Shown: positions 25,200-36,527 of the stretch, one piece after another
Layout of the letters: every line of letters starts with the position of its first letter
How positions within the stretch are numbered: position 1 is the first letter of the stretch
Assembly: GCA_964017195.1 (NCBI GenBank)
Contig: OZ024887.1
Span: 5,471,959 to 5,535,958 of the forward strand
DNA from: Siderastrea radians
Taxonomy: Eukaryota; Cnidaria; Anthozoa; Scleractinia; Rhizangiidae
Length of the DNA: 64,000 nucleotides
Direction: 5' to 3'
Program-made: the position numbers and the translations under genes
The notes under the pieces: model-generated
Databases searched by the model: none
The model's input: only the letters and a program-made list of their open reading frames with translations
What the model was told of the DNA's origin: nothing

Positions 25200-26146
25200 G
25201 TTAAAAATGACCTTCCAGCTAGGGCGCGACGTCTGCAAATGCGCTCAGCTATACCTGAAGTCAGGTTTATAACTCGATCAGCTGAAAATAATCTGCTAGA
25301 TCCGCCTCCGGCTCCGACTATTTCATACTATTCTTCAGCGACTGATTGCATTCAATCCCATTTAAGTGTTGAAAAGAAGTTTATAATGAGATAGTTTAAT
25401 TAACTGTGAGGTACATTTCTGCCCGGATAACAATCTTGTCTAATCTTCCCTAGCTTTTGTGTAGAATCTGTCAAATCTAGCTGATAGAACTTTCTTTTAT
25501 TTTTGTAAGTGAATCAGGGGTAAAAATAGAATTACAAAGTCGATTGAAAACTTTATGACAAGACACACTTGATCCTCGCAAAAATCAACACCTTACATTA
25601 CCCTGTTGTAACACTCACAAAGAAAGTTTAAATTCAAAAGCCATGCATGGGATAAATTATAAGTACTCGGATAAGGAGCTGGCCAAAAAAGAGAGCTTTG
25701 ATGGCTAAATTAACTTTGCGTGCATAGCAGAGAAATTTCAGTGCAGATGTTTCATGTACGGCACCACTTCTTGCCACTTGGAAACGTTATGTGTACCTAT
25801 TTATACCAAGAGCACTAAAAACGAAGCCGCAAAAATTCCGAGATTCCTTTTTCCAAATACCGATAAACATTTGAAACCACTGGAAGTAGTGCTTGAGAGG
25901 TTTCAACTGAATGGCGACATCTTCGATTTCATCCAGGAACTCAAAATTTAGAACCACTTCAGCAGAGGCGGTGAATTGGCGTCAGGAGTAAACACTAAGC
26001 AAGAGAGCTTATCTAGAAATCAATACTGAAACCAGTACGAACTTAACAGCAAAACGTTTATTTCTTAGTCAACCACACGCTCTTAAATAAACTATGTGAC
26101 GGATACATCTACATTATTTATGTTACGAATGCACTAACACCCGATA
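25200..26146. other. Intergenic, nothing recognised
   Basis: Sequence upstream of paralogue B. Only a short chance frame near 25754-25951 with no known motif. Confidence 0.45.
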
Positions 26147-26150
26147 TTAA

Positions 26151-26536
26151 AGGGGCAGTCTCATCAATTTTTAGTATCACTGTGAAAAGCCAAAAGACAC
26201 ATTTTTATCTATGGAAGCCTATAAATAATGGTCCAGTAGTATTAAAATGGGTATTCTAGTACATGGAAACTATAATAAGTATGTCTGGATAGGGATGACC
26301 AGGATGGAAATGGCGTCCGACTTGAAAACTTTTGGCAGAATTTTTCAAGTTTCTTCCCTTGTGTCTCAGATAAAATCTCTAAAAAACTGGTTTTGGCTTG
26401 TTCTTGTTTTTTTAAATTCATTTATTATTGTCCCTTTAGTGGTCTAAAAGCAATTCATGTGTGAGCAAGGTACTTTGATACAAATTAATCGCAATTGCGA
26501 CAAAGAAGATGGGAAAATCGCCATGAGACTGGCCCT
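26151..26536. mobile_element. TTAA-flanked MITE (piggyBac-like)
   Basis: 386 bp with inverted ends AGGGGCAGTCTCAT and ATGAGACTGGCCCT, flanked on both sides by TTAA (26147-26150 and 26537-26540). TTAA duplication is the hallmark of piggyBac-type transposition. It has no transposase frame, so it is non-autonomous. Confidence 0.75.
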
Positions 26537-26540
26537 TTAA

Positions 26541-27187
26541 ATGGCTCAGTTTAATTTCCTGTTGTTTTGATAATTCGTCCTTTATACCTTGATTATTAGA
26601 TCAAATCAGCCAAAATAATAAACTAAGTTGCTTCAAGGCCCTTTCCCAAGGCTAATGTATGCGTGTAGGCTAGACTATTTTAAACGTTGCACCCTAAACA
26701 ATCTACTATCTCCCACGCCTTGATTAGCACCATCTAAGAATTTATAGACTAAAAATGAGTCTTTTTCTTGAATATTTCTAGACTGCAAATCAGTCGTTTC
26801 ATTTAAAAGTTGTAAAAAAGAAGCTAAAAGAGCTAAAATAAAATCTAGGGACTTTTTCCAGTCTAATTTCGCGATGAGAATGATTTTGAAGTCGCTAGAA
26901 CCCAGACTACCTGACCTTGACATTGATCTTTTAGTCTATTATCCAAGTTTAGCTTGCCGCAGTTTTGAGACAATTGAATAAAAAACAAAACAACGACAGA
27001 AAAGAAAGGAAAGAAAAACAGAAGCATCAAGTGGAACCATTTAGTTACCACCACTTTGAGTGCATTTTTAATTGGTAACATCCTTCCATCCCCAAATCAA
27101 AGCATTTTTGTTGCACAAAAAACATCAATATTTGGATAAAGGATGTTGCAGTAACCGTTCAAGATTTTAAAAAAATAGTCTTTTAAA
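26541..27187. other. Intergenic between MITE and lipase 3' end
   Basis: No gene recognised. Probably includes the 3' flank of the minus-strand lipase. Confidence 0.5.
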
Positions 27188-27193
27188 TTTAAT
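27188..27193 (-). terminator. Candidate polyadenylation signal of the lipase (ATTAAA, minus strand)
   Basis: The minus strand reads ATTAAA about 70 bases past the lipase stop codon, a usual distance for a short 3' UTR. Confidence 0.45.
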
Positions 27194-27263
27194 TATCTTA
27201 TCGGGTTTGTCGTTCGTCGTAGTCTTATAATTCTACCGGTCCAAAATCCTTGCGATTGCGATT

Positions 27264-30200
27264 TTACACAAACCGCGTTTTCATAATGGACACAAGTTTG
27301 GGGTAAAGCAGTTTATGTGCGTCTACTCCATACAGGAAGTCCAAGTGATTCCACCCTTGTATCACTTCATAATGTGCTAGGTTCTTGATTTGCGGCTTCA
27401 AAGCCTTGTTGTCACTGGGATCACCGAGAACATCGCGGGCTCCAACAAAGAGAAGAGTGGGAGTGGGCATGTCACCCACGTGACACAGAGGAGCAGTGGC
27501 CTGGAGAGAGAGGAAAAGACTCGATTTATGTGTACAAATATCGTATCAAGATCCTTTAGGACCTTTACACTGTAATAGGGGATAGGGTTCTCTAAAAGGA
27601 GAAATGAGCATCTATCAGCTTGCAGGCTATAGCACACCTGAAAAGAGAGTTTTTGGAGAAGTTATCTAAAACGGTATGAGGTTACAAAGACTTAATCATG
27701 AAATCGCGAAACTTTACTGTTCTGCATTTACGCACGATTATCGTTTTCCACTTAAACCATAAAAAGTTTCGTAAGAAGAGTCATCAGTTTGTTCATTTCA
27801 ATACCTGACTGTAGTGCTTCTTGTTTCCTGCTTCGCCGTAATCAAATTTCTGACATTTCTTCTTAACAATAAGCTGTTAAAGAAAAACATAGAAAAATTT
27901 ATCCCTATAACAGGTGCTGTAATCCAACAGGAAAATAGTTTGTGAAAGAGAAGAGTACTGTTGCTTTAGTTGACTTATGAAAAATAAATACTTATTTAAG
28001 TAGAAATGGGGTAAAATATCTTATTTTCTATACAACAACATAACAAAAAACCTATATGATGGGCTACATGTCACGGTCAGAACATATTATCTATTCTTTC
28101 TTTCTATAGTTTGTTCGGAGGACAATTTGTAATCTACCAGTGTTTTCGTCACCTGATTTTCGCTTCAAGCGACCCTTGTTCCTTTTGGGTTTTTCATCAT
28201 CTTCGTGTTGCATTTCTCCCTGACAGGAATATTGTTTGGAAATTTTCAAGGGGAAACCTTTTATCTCATCTGTTACGCTATTTGTGGTTCTCGCGCGCGA
28301 CCTCGAGTGAAATGTACCTAGTTTCTCACATTCTCTTACAAAGCCGATCAGTCGCGCGATAGGTTCTCTATATCAGCACGGTTAATAACCGCTGACCTGT
28401 CCGAAATGTACGACATCCTTGAAAGATGTTCCTTCCGCAAAGTGAGCCAAGTAGACAGGAACTCTGGACTGAAAATGAATAAAATCAGAGGTGATTAGAT
28501 CACGCCCGAGACATAATATAAATGGTCTAGGATACCTGTCTAGGATAGACAGCTCTGAAAACTGAGTGTCCGACTTCCTAGGTGAATAAATGGATAAACG
28601 GCCAACAAATGAGCGAACCTACTAAGGTGACAGGACACCTGATGTAAGCGCGCAATTTCCTTAATAGGCAACTGGCCTTTATACGACTCAAAAATAACAA
28701 AAACCTGCTGCAGAAACGTCTTCAAACTAGCTGGGAAAAGAAGGATAAAGCCGTAAGGATTGCGGATGATACACCTTTTATATTTAACTGAGCTACAGAA
28801 GACGTGCAGTTAGAGCAAGCTGGCAGTTTACATCAAATTCTGTTCTTACTTTGTTAACATTGGCGCTGTCCATACCAATCACCAGTTCCATGAAGTCATA
28901 ACAAACTCTCTCTGATACTGGATTTGCGCAGAAACCCAGCTTGATGAGAGATCTCAAGAAGTCACCAGGGAGAAGGTCAAAGGTGAAATCAGGGAAGAGT
29001 TTCTGAAGAAGAAACGCACACTTGTTAAAGGTGGATGTCAAATTGTGACAAGTAGTAGCCTACGTGGCCCTGCGCATTTTACCCGTGTTTCGTAGAATAC
29101 ATCCGACGATACATTGCTAAACAATTATAAGCTGATTTTTGCTTACGTCGGCAGTCTTCGATCTCTGCACTAACAGAAATTATCGAAAAATAAGATGAAT
29201 TGAAAGAGACTACATTATTTTGTAAACGCGGCTAATATGAGAGGAAAATGTTGAAAATTGAAAGAAATATTCCTTTTTTAAAACGCCAAATTTACAGAGA
29301 CTGAGTGGCAAGAATTATTACCCTGCCATTGCCTGTAAATGTTGAACTTCTAAATGCATCGTTTGAAGCCGGTTTTCGAACTTTCTCTTCCACCCAAACG
29401 TCGCTTTTTCAATTCTCGTTATGATGTCTGTTGGTCTATCGGATGAATTTTAACTTCAAGAACAATGACGTCAGCAAAGATCGCCCAAAAGATTTAACAA
29501 AACGCAAACGAAACATAGGCTACAGCGTCCTTGTCATCATCATCATCATAGTTGTCGTCTTCGTCATTAGACTGCCAGCAGGCCCTTTCTGGATAGTCGA
29601 GAGGGCGCGCGAGATAGGAGCGAGGAGAAAAAAAACGAGAAGAGCCGGCCCTCCTCGGTGTGTTCGCTCCAGGTTTCGACTTTTTCGCTCGGCTATTTCG
29701 CGCGCGCTCTCGACTATCCAGAAAGGGACTGCTAGTAGTCTATCGTCGTCATCGTCATCACCATCATCGTTATCATCGCCCCTATAATTATCATTTTTCA
29801 TCTACTTGTATAATTGCACTATTAGATACCTTGACAAGTGGATACAGAATCTCAGCTCCTCCCTTTGCTATCTCGGTGACGTTGTTGAGAGTGTAGACCG
29901 GAGCTAAAGCGAAGAACGCCTTGATTTTTTTTCCCAGAGCTGGGTTATCCGAAAATCCTGTAAAAGCCATCAATGTCCCCTGTGAATGCCCAACGTAAAA
30001 CAACTGCTCCTGTCCTGTGACCTGTAGCACATAGTTTATCATGGCGGGAAGATCATAGTGAGCCATTTCTTGCCAGCTGCGGAAATAAGCAAAAGCAACA
30101 TCTGCCATTATGTAAATGCAATCTTACTCTAAAAACAGTTCTTCACGAAAACCATTATGGTCTTCCTGGTAGTTCTAATAATCTGGAAAGTCCTAAAAAT

Positions 30201-33200
30201 TAATTAGCTATAATATTAACGGGATCATGTCCAGCAAGGTATTTGACGAAACAACAGGAGTTTACCAGAGTGTGCACGACTCCACTCTGAACTCGCTTGG
30301 AAAATGTGCACATCTTTATTGGCGCCCGCCAATTTTATCACGTGATTTTCTACCGTGATGGTTCCTTTGCCCCCCCCCCCCCGCCCCCTTCCCCCGAATA
30401 AAAAAAAATGGATTAAGCCACATAAACACCAGTGAGAGTTACCAGATCTGTGACAAAGATCTGGATCTGCAGAAAAACCTGGACTGAACAAAAGTAAAAC
30501 CACGTCAAATTAACTCAACATTACAGCAGAGGAAAGACAAAGGCAAGAAGAATAAAATAATAAATAAACTGAAAAACTGATAAAGTTCTTGTGTCGGATA
30601 TTTCAGTTTGAAACACAAACACAAACCTTCACCGGAAGCGGTGCCTAATAAGAAAGAGAGGGAAATTTGTTATCTTAGAATTTTAGAGGGTCACTGAAAT
30701 ACACCATAAAATGAAGGAGATAGCAGCTAGATCTAAGGACTATAAGGGTTGCAAAATTTTGACAGAAATTTCCACACAAAAAAATACGAAAGCTTGGAGC
30801 CTGGAGCTTGGAGTGACAAAAGCGAACGATAAACTGATGCATGTTATGCATGTGGGTATGCAAAAGGGCCCAATTTTTGGTCTAGGTATATAAAATGGGT
30901 ACTCTTAAAATTGGGATATTATTAAGGGTGGAAAAAGACCTTTACTGTAGGGTGGACTTCTATTTTCTTGGTTAGTATAATTTAGGTTTATTCATCCTTG
31001 CACACTTTTGCTTTGGAAATCAACTCAAATACAAAACGTTCTTAAACAATCGAATAAACATGAGACCAGGAAACTCAAAAGGGTGCCAGGAAAGTGGAAC
31101 TGCGTGACTGCGTGCGTAGTCTTCCTAGGGTATCACGCAACGCACAAATTTCAACTAAGTTGGAGAGCTCATATCAGATATCGTGATCTTAACGAAAAAA
31201 GCGTTTGATAAAGATGAGAGACGGACCTAGTTTGCGATTTAAGATCTAGAGATTTGAACAGGGCCCATTTGTTCAAAGAGTGGGTAAGTTTACGGAAGTA
31301 AATTTTGTCCACCGGGATGGAAATTAATTCACTGGATTGAGTTATCCGTTCTTTGAACAACTGGAACCAGGATGAAGGAAGCAAACTCAACGTTACTCCG
31401 TTTAACAGTTTTCTTGTCCAAGTTGCTTTGCAAAGGCTGTTCACTTTTTACTTGCTACCTGCTGGCAAGTCGTTCACAAACTCACCTCCAATTCCAGAAT
31501 GCTGATTGGCTGGGATTGTATTTCACGTGACGCCTCGAGTAATCATTTCCCCGAGCGTTCCCGAGCCATACGTCAAAACCGCTGTCCGCAAGTATGTAGG
31601 CGAGGCTCTCGGTTGGAGAATCCATGACCCAATTTGTTGCGTCCGCAAGAAGGCCGTGCTGCAGGAACACAACTTCTTTGGAGGCAGAGCTCTTCTTTTC
31701 TCCTCTCCCGCGTGGAATCCTCTGCATGGAAAGGATGAAGCCATCTTGTGTTGTCACGTGATGCTCTTCATAAGGATATCCTCTACTGGCGATTATCTGG
31801 GTCTGACGAAAACGAGAACGCGAAACCACTTAAGTCAAATTGCCAGATGGTGTTTAGATTGTTCTATAGTTAGTTTCTTAGTTAGATAATTAGTTGAAGT
31901 CTTAATTAAACTTTTTCGTACTAGTATTATATTGTAATAAAGCTGAAGGAAACACCGTGGATAAATAAAGTTTTCCCTAAGAACAGCAACTGCGGAGCAT
32001 ATATTATAGTGGAGCAGGGGGAGGGACATGGCATGCTCTCACGGGAAAATTTACAATTTACTTCCTCCTAAAATGCTAAAAGTGTATCTAGAAGGGCCAA
32101 GCAAGATGGAAGCTAAGAATTTATAAAAACAACAAAGACCCTCAGTAAAGAATCAAATCCACTCGATCAACAAAGTACACTCTACCAACAAACTCATTGT
32201 ATACGACAATGACATGGCAAAAAATCGTGTATTTTTAAAAATATTCCAGGTAAGGTCAGAATTGACGCATTCAAGGGCTGAACCTCAATTCGTCGTAAAA
32301 CGGCCAAGCAAGCCTGAACAATATGTGTCTGGCAGGCGATGAGGCAGCTAATAATCACCCGCATGAAATGAGCATCTTGTTTTACGATTGTCATAACAAG
32401 CAGCAAACTCGTTAGCTTCAAGAAAACAGTCGCGTCTCTTCTGGAAAGGAAAGCTGATTATCGATGGCCAGATTGCTGAACTCCTCAGTTACTTGCTTGT
32501 GTCATCGCTAGCAGCCAAAGTGATCTTTCGGCAGTTGTCTTAACTGTAGAATTTACAAAGTGAAGAGGCTTGTGGATTGTCTTTGTTGACGTAAATCTTT
32601 GATACGCAACGAAAGTATCGTCAAGCCATTTACTGATTTAGTAAATGTCAGTCATCCTATCTGCTCAGAATGGATTTCATACTTTTCATTTATCACAGTT
32701 TTTTGGATGATAAAGACCCAGCTCTCAAGCCCTTCCTCCTCCGCGGGGCCTGTAAGAAGTTTCAAAACCCTGGCACTCCACGGAGAGTTCCCTTTGATCT
32801 TAAACCAAAATACACGGGAAACGGAGTTTTGATTACTCGCCAAGACAGCTGACCTCGTGACAGAAATCAAGCACTCTCATGTAAAGTTTTGTGGCGGATA
32901 CGTCACTTGAGGTTTTCTTCTCAGTGAAAACAGGGTCTGGAAGGGGGGGTCCTGATCCCGCATTCCCGCTCCTTTTTCACGAGAATCCCGCGTCCCGCAC
33001 TTTTTCCATCGCTATCCCGAATTTCGTTTTTTTTCCCCAAAAATACATTTAAAAAGACCAATTTCTTCAAAAGCTAACAAATTTAAGATCTAGATTGGCC
33101 CTTTTCATTGATATTATGTGCTCGCCTGGTTGATTCGCTTTTGCCGCTATAACGTTTATTTGGGTCGTGACGATTTCCTGAATTTCCGACAGACAGGCAA

Positions 33201-35303
33201 CAAAATCCCGCATCCCGTGCCCAAATTTTGGCGAATCCCGCTTCCCTGGTAGCAGTCAAATCCCGAATCCCGTCAAGATATTTTTTGTTTTCCCGAATCC
33301 CGCACCGTATTTTGGTCAAATCCCGGATCCCGAAAATACCCTTCCAGACCCTGTGAAAATGCAAGGTAGAAAATCCTTTATGACGCAATGCTTTGATTTA
33401 GCACTCGGGGTGTACTAACTGAGGCCTCAAATGAGGGAGTAATTTTTTTTCGTAAACTGGTAAAAAGAGAAAACAGTTTTTTGGAACTATCATCTTTCGA
33501 TGTAACAAACCACTCTATAATGCATGAGTCAATTCCAGCGGTGCCCATCCCCCCCCGGGCATTAGTCGGGCATTTGCTCACGTTTTAATCCCGGGGGTGG
33601 GGGATTTGAAATTTTATCACTGCCCGGGGGTCGGGCATTTGCCTACCCCCGGGACTACCCCGGGGCATTTGACAAGGTGAGAAAAACGTTCCGGTGTAGT
33701 CAGTCTGAGGTCGTCCATGATCTTCCATTCCTTTGTTGCTGTTCGCTGATTGATTTCATCGTTTGTTGATTAAATACTGTATCAAGTGAAATTAATTCTA
33801 CGTACTATATGGATTTTTAAGCTATCCGAGATGACCAGTTTGGTAAAAGTATTTTATGGTTTTGGCCGTTTGTTAAATACAGATCATGCATTTTCAGTTC
33901 TTCGAAATTATTTAAGCATTTCTTTTAATATAGCTTATTTAATAAAACACTTATAAGTTGTGTATGTCAAAATCAAATAAATGAACGTGTTATTGATATT
34001 AATAAAGTATCATTATTTTGAAAACAAATGAACAACGGAAGGGGAGACGTACAGGTATAAAATAACCGAAGTGCATTGATAATAATGATGAGTGACACTT
34101 TTTCGTTATGATTTATTATTAAAATCTTGAGCAGTGTTGCTTTCTAGATGATCCCGGGGGTGGGGCATTTGCCTTCTATTTTGGTCCCACCCCGGGGCAT
34201 TTGACGGACTTACTTGTCCCCACCCCCGGGAATTTGCCATTTTTAAAAAAAAAATGCTAATGCCTGGGGGTTGGCCCCGGGGGGGGGGTGGGCACCGCTG
34301 GAATTGACTGATGCATAAGAACAAGAAATCATGTGTGTTTGCTTGAAAAGAAAATTCCAAAAGAAACCGAAATGACACTTTGATCACTCGTTCTTTCATG
34401 TGTCCAGACTTGAGAAGGACAACCCAAGAGAGTATAGTCAAAAATCAAAAAGAAAGAATTAATGAACAAATAAAAAACCCTCACTACATCTCCAACCTAC
34501 AGATTTTTAATTTTGGGGTAAATTATGGCAGTTAGAGTTTACATGCACAACATTTGTAATGTGAGATAAGCTTCAGCTTGCGGTTTGGCAAAATCAATTA
34601 TTGTCTATGGGTAGTTAGCTGAATTCAGGTAGAGCGTAATTTTCTCTGGCAAGTAAGCTGAGAATACAGCATTCGCGCAGATATTTTGCTAACAGAGTCC
34701 AAATTTAGGAATTAAAACCAATAAAATCATGAAAAAGCCTCATCAACTCAAATGAAGCCAATATACAGGCAATATAGGATATCGTGACATTTCATTGTGT
34801 AATATACAAAATCATGTGACAGTCAGATTTCTTGCTCTCGCTTATAATCCTCAACGCAATAGGTATGAAGTAAAGTTTGATTGTCCAACATCCATCGGTT
34901 TCCTCATCAAAACACGCAAACACAAGGTTATGATTACTTTCCTTGCTGAAAAATGGAGCCCAATGCCATCAAACGTATTATGGCAGGATACAGTCACTTG
35001 AAACTCTCGTCCTGGGTTTATGTAGATGACGAAGAAACTTGACGGGAACTGAAGATGTTTTATGAATATTTTAACGTTTTAAGGGAATGTTTTCTTTTCT
35101 AGTCCAAGAACTGAAATCATTAAGAGTAGAGCGAAGGAGTGAAAATCCTTTGCGTAGAGAAGCCGAAAAGATAGTCTCTTACTTACCACATTCCTTCCGA
35201 CGTCTGGGTCTACCGAGTGGTGTCTCTTGAAGGGAATGAATCCTGCATCACAAAACAGCACAACACTGGCTGTGATTAAGACGAGTTGGCATGCCCGATG
35301 CAT
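27264..35303 (-). CDS. LIPA: Acid lipase (lysosomal acid / gastric lipase family)
   Basis: An alpha/beta-hydrolase that cleaves cholesteryl esters and triglycerides in lysosomes or the gut lumen. Seven minus-strand exons join to 403 residues: 35303-35187, 31802-31486, 30076-29830, 29002-28850, 28468-28397, 27873-27805 and 27500-27264, all GT-AG. Human LIPA is 399 aa, so the gene is full length. Exon 1 encodes a signal peptide (hydrophobic [15 protein letters not shown]). Exon 2 has the [14 protein letters not shown] oxyanion-loop motif. Exon 3 has the GHSQG nucleophile-serine elbow. The last exon carries the catalytic Asp (GARDVLGD) and His (WNHLDFLYG). An in-frame ATG 7 codons upstream (35324) is an alternative start, but MHRAC gives the more typical signal peptide. 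The first intron (3.4 kb) contains two inverted-repeat elements. The paralogue (LIPA, LIPF or LIPM type) cannot be settled by eye. Confidence 0.93.
29573..29733. mobile_element. Small inverted-repeat element in a lipase intron
   Basis: Arms at 29573-29617 (CCTTTCTGGATAGTCGAGAG, then GCGCGCGAGATAG) and 29691-29733 (CTATTTCGCGCGCG, then CTCTCGACTATCCAGAAAGG) are inverted copies around a 73-bp loop. ATC/GTC-rich simple repeats flank it. It starts about 100 bp beyond the donor of lipase exon 3. Confidence 0.75.
30345..30400. repeat. Poly-C tract in a lipase intron
   Basis: A run of about 14 C followed by GCCCCCTTCCCCC, then poly-A. Confidence 0.8.
31262..31367. mobile_element. GGCCCA-ended MITE with CAG target duplication
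   Basis: About 106 bp between GGCCCATTTGTTCAAAG and CTTTGAACAACTGGAAC, flanked by CAG on both sides (31259-31261 and 31368-31370). It lies in the lipase intron between exons 2 and 3. Its ends resemble those of the element at 12500. Confidence 0.7.
32931..33353. mobile_element. CAGGGTCTGG-ended TIR element
   Basis: 423 bp with inverted ends CAGGGTCTGGAAGGG and CCCTTCCAGACCCTG, flanked by exact TGAAAA repeats (32925-32930 and 33354-33359). The interior is a clustered array of CCCGNATCCCG-like words (for example AATCCCGCATCCCG, CGAATCCCGCACCG) on both sides. It lies in lipase intron 1 and has no protein. The CAGGG ends suggest a hAT-type relative, though the visible duplication is 6 bp, not 8. 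Confidence 0.8.
33520..34316. mobile_element. TIR element with CCCCGGGGCATTTG repeats
   Basis: Inverted ends of about 40 bp: ATGCATGAGTCAATTCCAGC, then GGTGCCCATCCCCCC on the left, mirrored by GGGGGGTGGGCACCGCTGG, then AATTGACTGATGCAT on the right. Subterminal regions hold many CCCCGGGG / GGGCATTTG(A/C)C words. The middle is AT-rich. It lies in lipase intron 1 and has no transposase. The element at 49202-49614 shares the CCCCGGGGCATTTG words. Confidence 0.8.
34317..35078. other. Remainder of lipase intron 1
   Basis: AT-rich intron sequence with no recognisable gene or element. Confidence 0.5.
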
Positions 35304-35853
35304 CGTGATATCCCCAAAGTGCAATTTTCTTCCAAATTCTCAATAACTTCTGCGGATAAAACAACGCGTTTGGTAGTAATGGCACGCTGAGATCGAAATG
35401 CACTCGTCAAAGTCCTCAACTTGACAAGGAATGAAATCCAATCGGAAACCAACATTTAATCTTGTTTACCAGATATCGTTTTACGGTTACGAAATCCCCT
35501 ATTTCTGTATTTTTCGCAATCGATCATGTGCATGAATGTGCATGTGATACAGGTTTATTTATGAAAACAAGTACTTGCTGTGTAACCGTGGGGCTGGGGT
35601 GGGGATCCAGAAATATTATGCAAGTGTGAAAGTTTGTGTTTATGCATATTGCGCGGCTATATTCAGATCTGTCTGAGTTATTTGTTTATATTCAGCTAGC
35701 GGTAACCTGCCGCAGACGAAATTTAACCTTTTTACCTACCAGCGTTATATGACCTCTGCGACGTAGGCTAGCTCCCGGAAACATTGGCTACAAACCAGGA
35801 AATGGGGAGGCACAGAAGCCTACTTGGAGGCGGTAATCCATTGTATGACCAGT
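35304..35853 (-). other. 5' flank of the lipase gene
   Basis: The probable promoter and 5' UTR region of the minus-strand lipase lies here. No unambiguous TATA box or other core element was identified. Confidence 0.4.
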
Positions 35854-35976
35854 CGGGGGGGGGACACCCTATAGTTGGCTATACGATACGGGGAGGCTCC
35901 GCTCGAAAGGGGTGCCTTTTTTAAGCTCACAGTATACTAAAGATTAAATTTCGTTACACATTTAAGAATAAAAATG

Positions 35977-36141
35977 AGCGAAAAAAACACAATGTTTCGA
36001 TGTCTACATGACATCATTTTCAAGTGAGAAAATAAAATGTAAACGAGTTAATATATAGCTATATATTAACTCGTTTATATTTATTTTCTCACTTGAAAAT
36101 GATGTCATGTAGACATCGAAACGTAGTGTTTTTTTCGCTCA
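35977..36141. repeat. Near-perfect palindrome within the large foldback element
   Basis: Two arms of about 80 bp (GAGCGAAAAAAACAC, then GTTTCGATGTCTACATGACA and TCATTTTCAAGTGAG on the left, mirrored on the right) meet at TATATAGCTATATA with almost no loop. It would extrude as a long hairpin and probably represents an inserted foldback unit. Confidence 0.85.
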
Positions 36142-36527
36142 CTTTATTCGTAAATGAGTATAGTAAAGGGGAGGGAAAATTGTCACCTTGGTATATGAAA
36201 GGGTCACTAAAATGCGCTTCTAAGCAAAAGAGGAGGCTGTCTTTTCGTCGAGGGTCGAGGGTTCCATGTCGAGGGTCGAGGGTACCATGTCGAGGGCCGA
36301 GGGTAACCTTTTTTTCCCAATTTTTTTTTAATTATTAAAGAAAAATTAAACCAAAATTAACCAAAATAATTAAATATAATTAACGAAAAAAGAAAACGTA
36401 AACCGAAGTTAATCATACGGATTGCACGTGGACATTAGATCTTTTTATACGTGGACATCGCCCCAAAAAATAGCGACTGGGAGAGGGATGAGATAGTGAA
36501 TAGGCACGTGGACATCCCGGTTCGTTT

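Noticed and set aside
29431..29801. Overlapping frames on both strands near the lipase intron
   Set aside because: Both are translations of the inverted repeat and the ATC/GTC simple repeats.
31506..31889. 127-codon plus-strand frame
   Set aside because: Antisense shadow of lipase exon 2, which has the conserved HGLL motif and proper splice sites.
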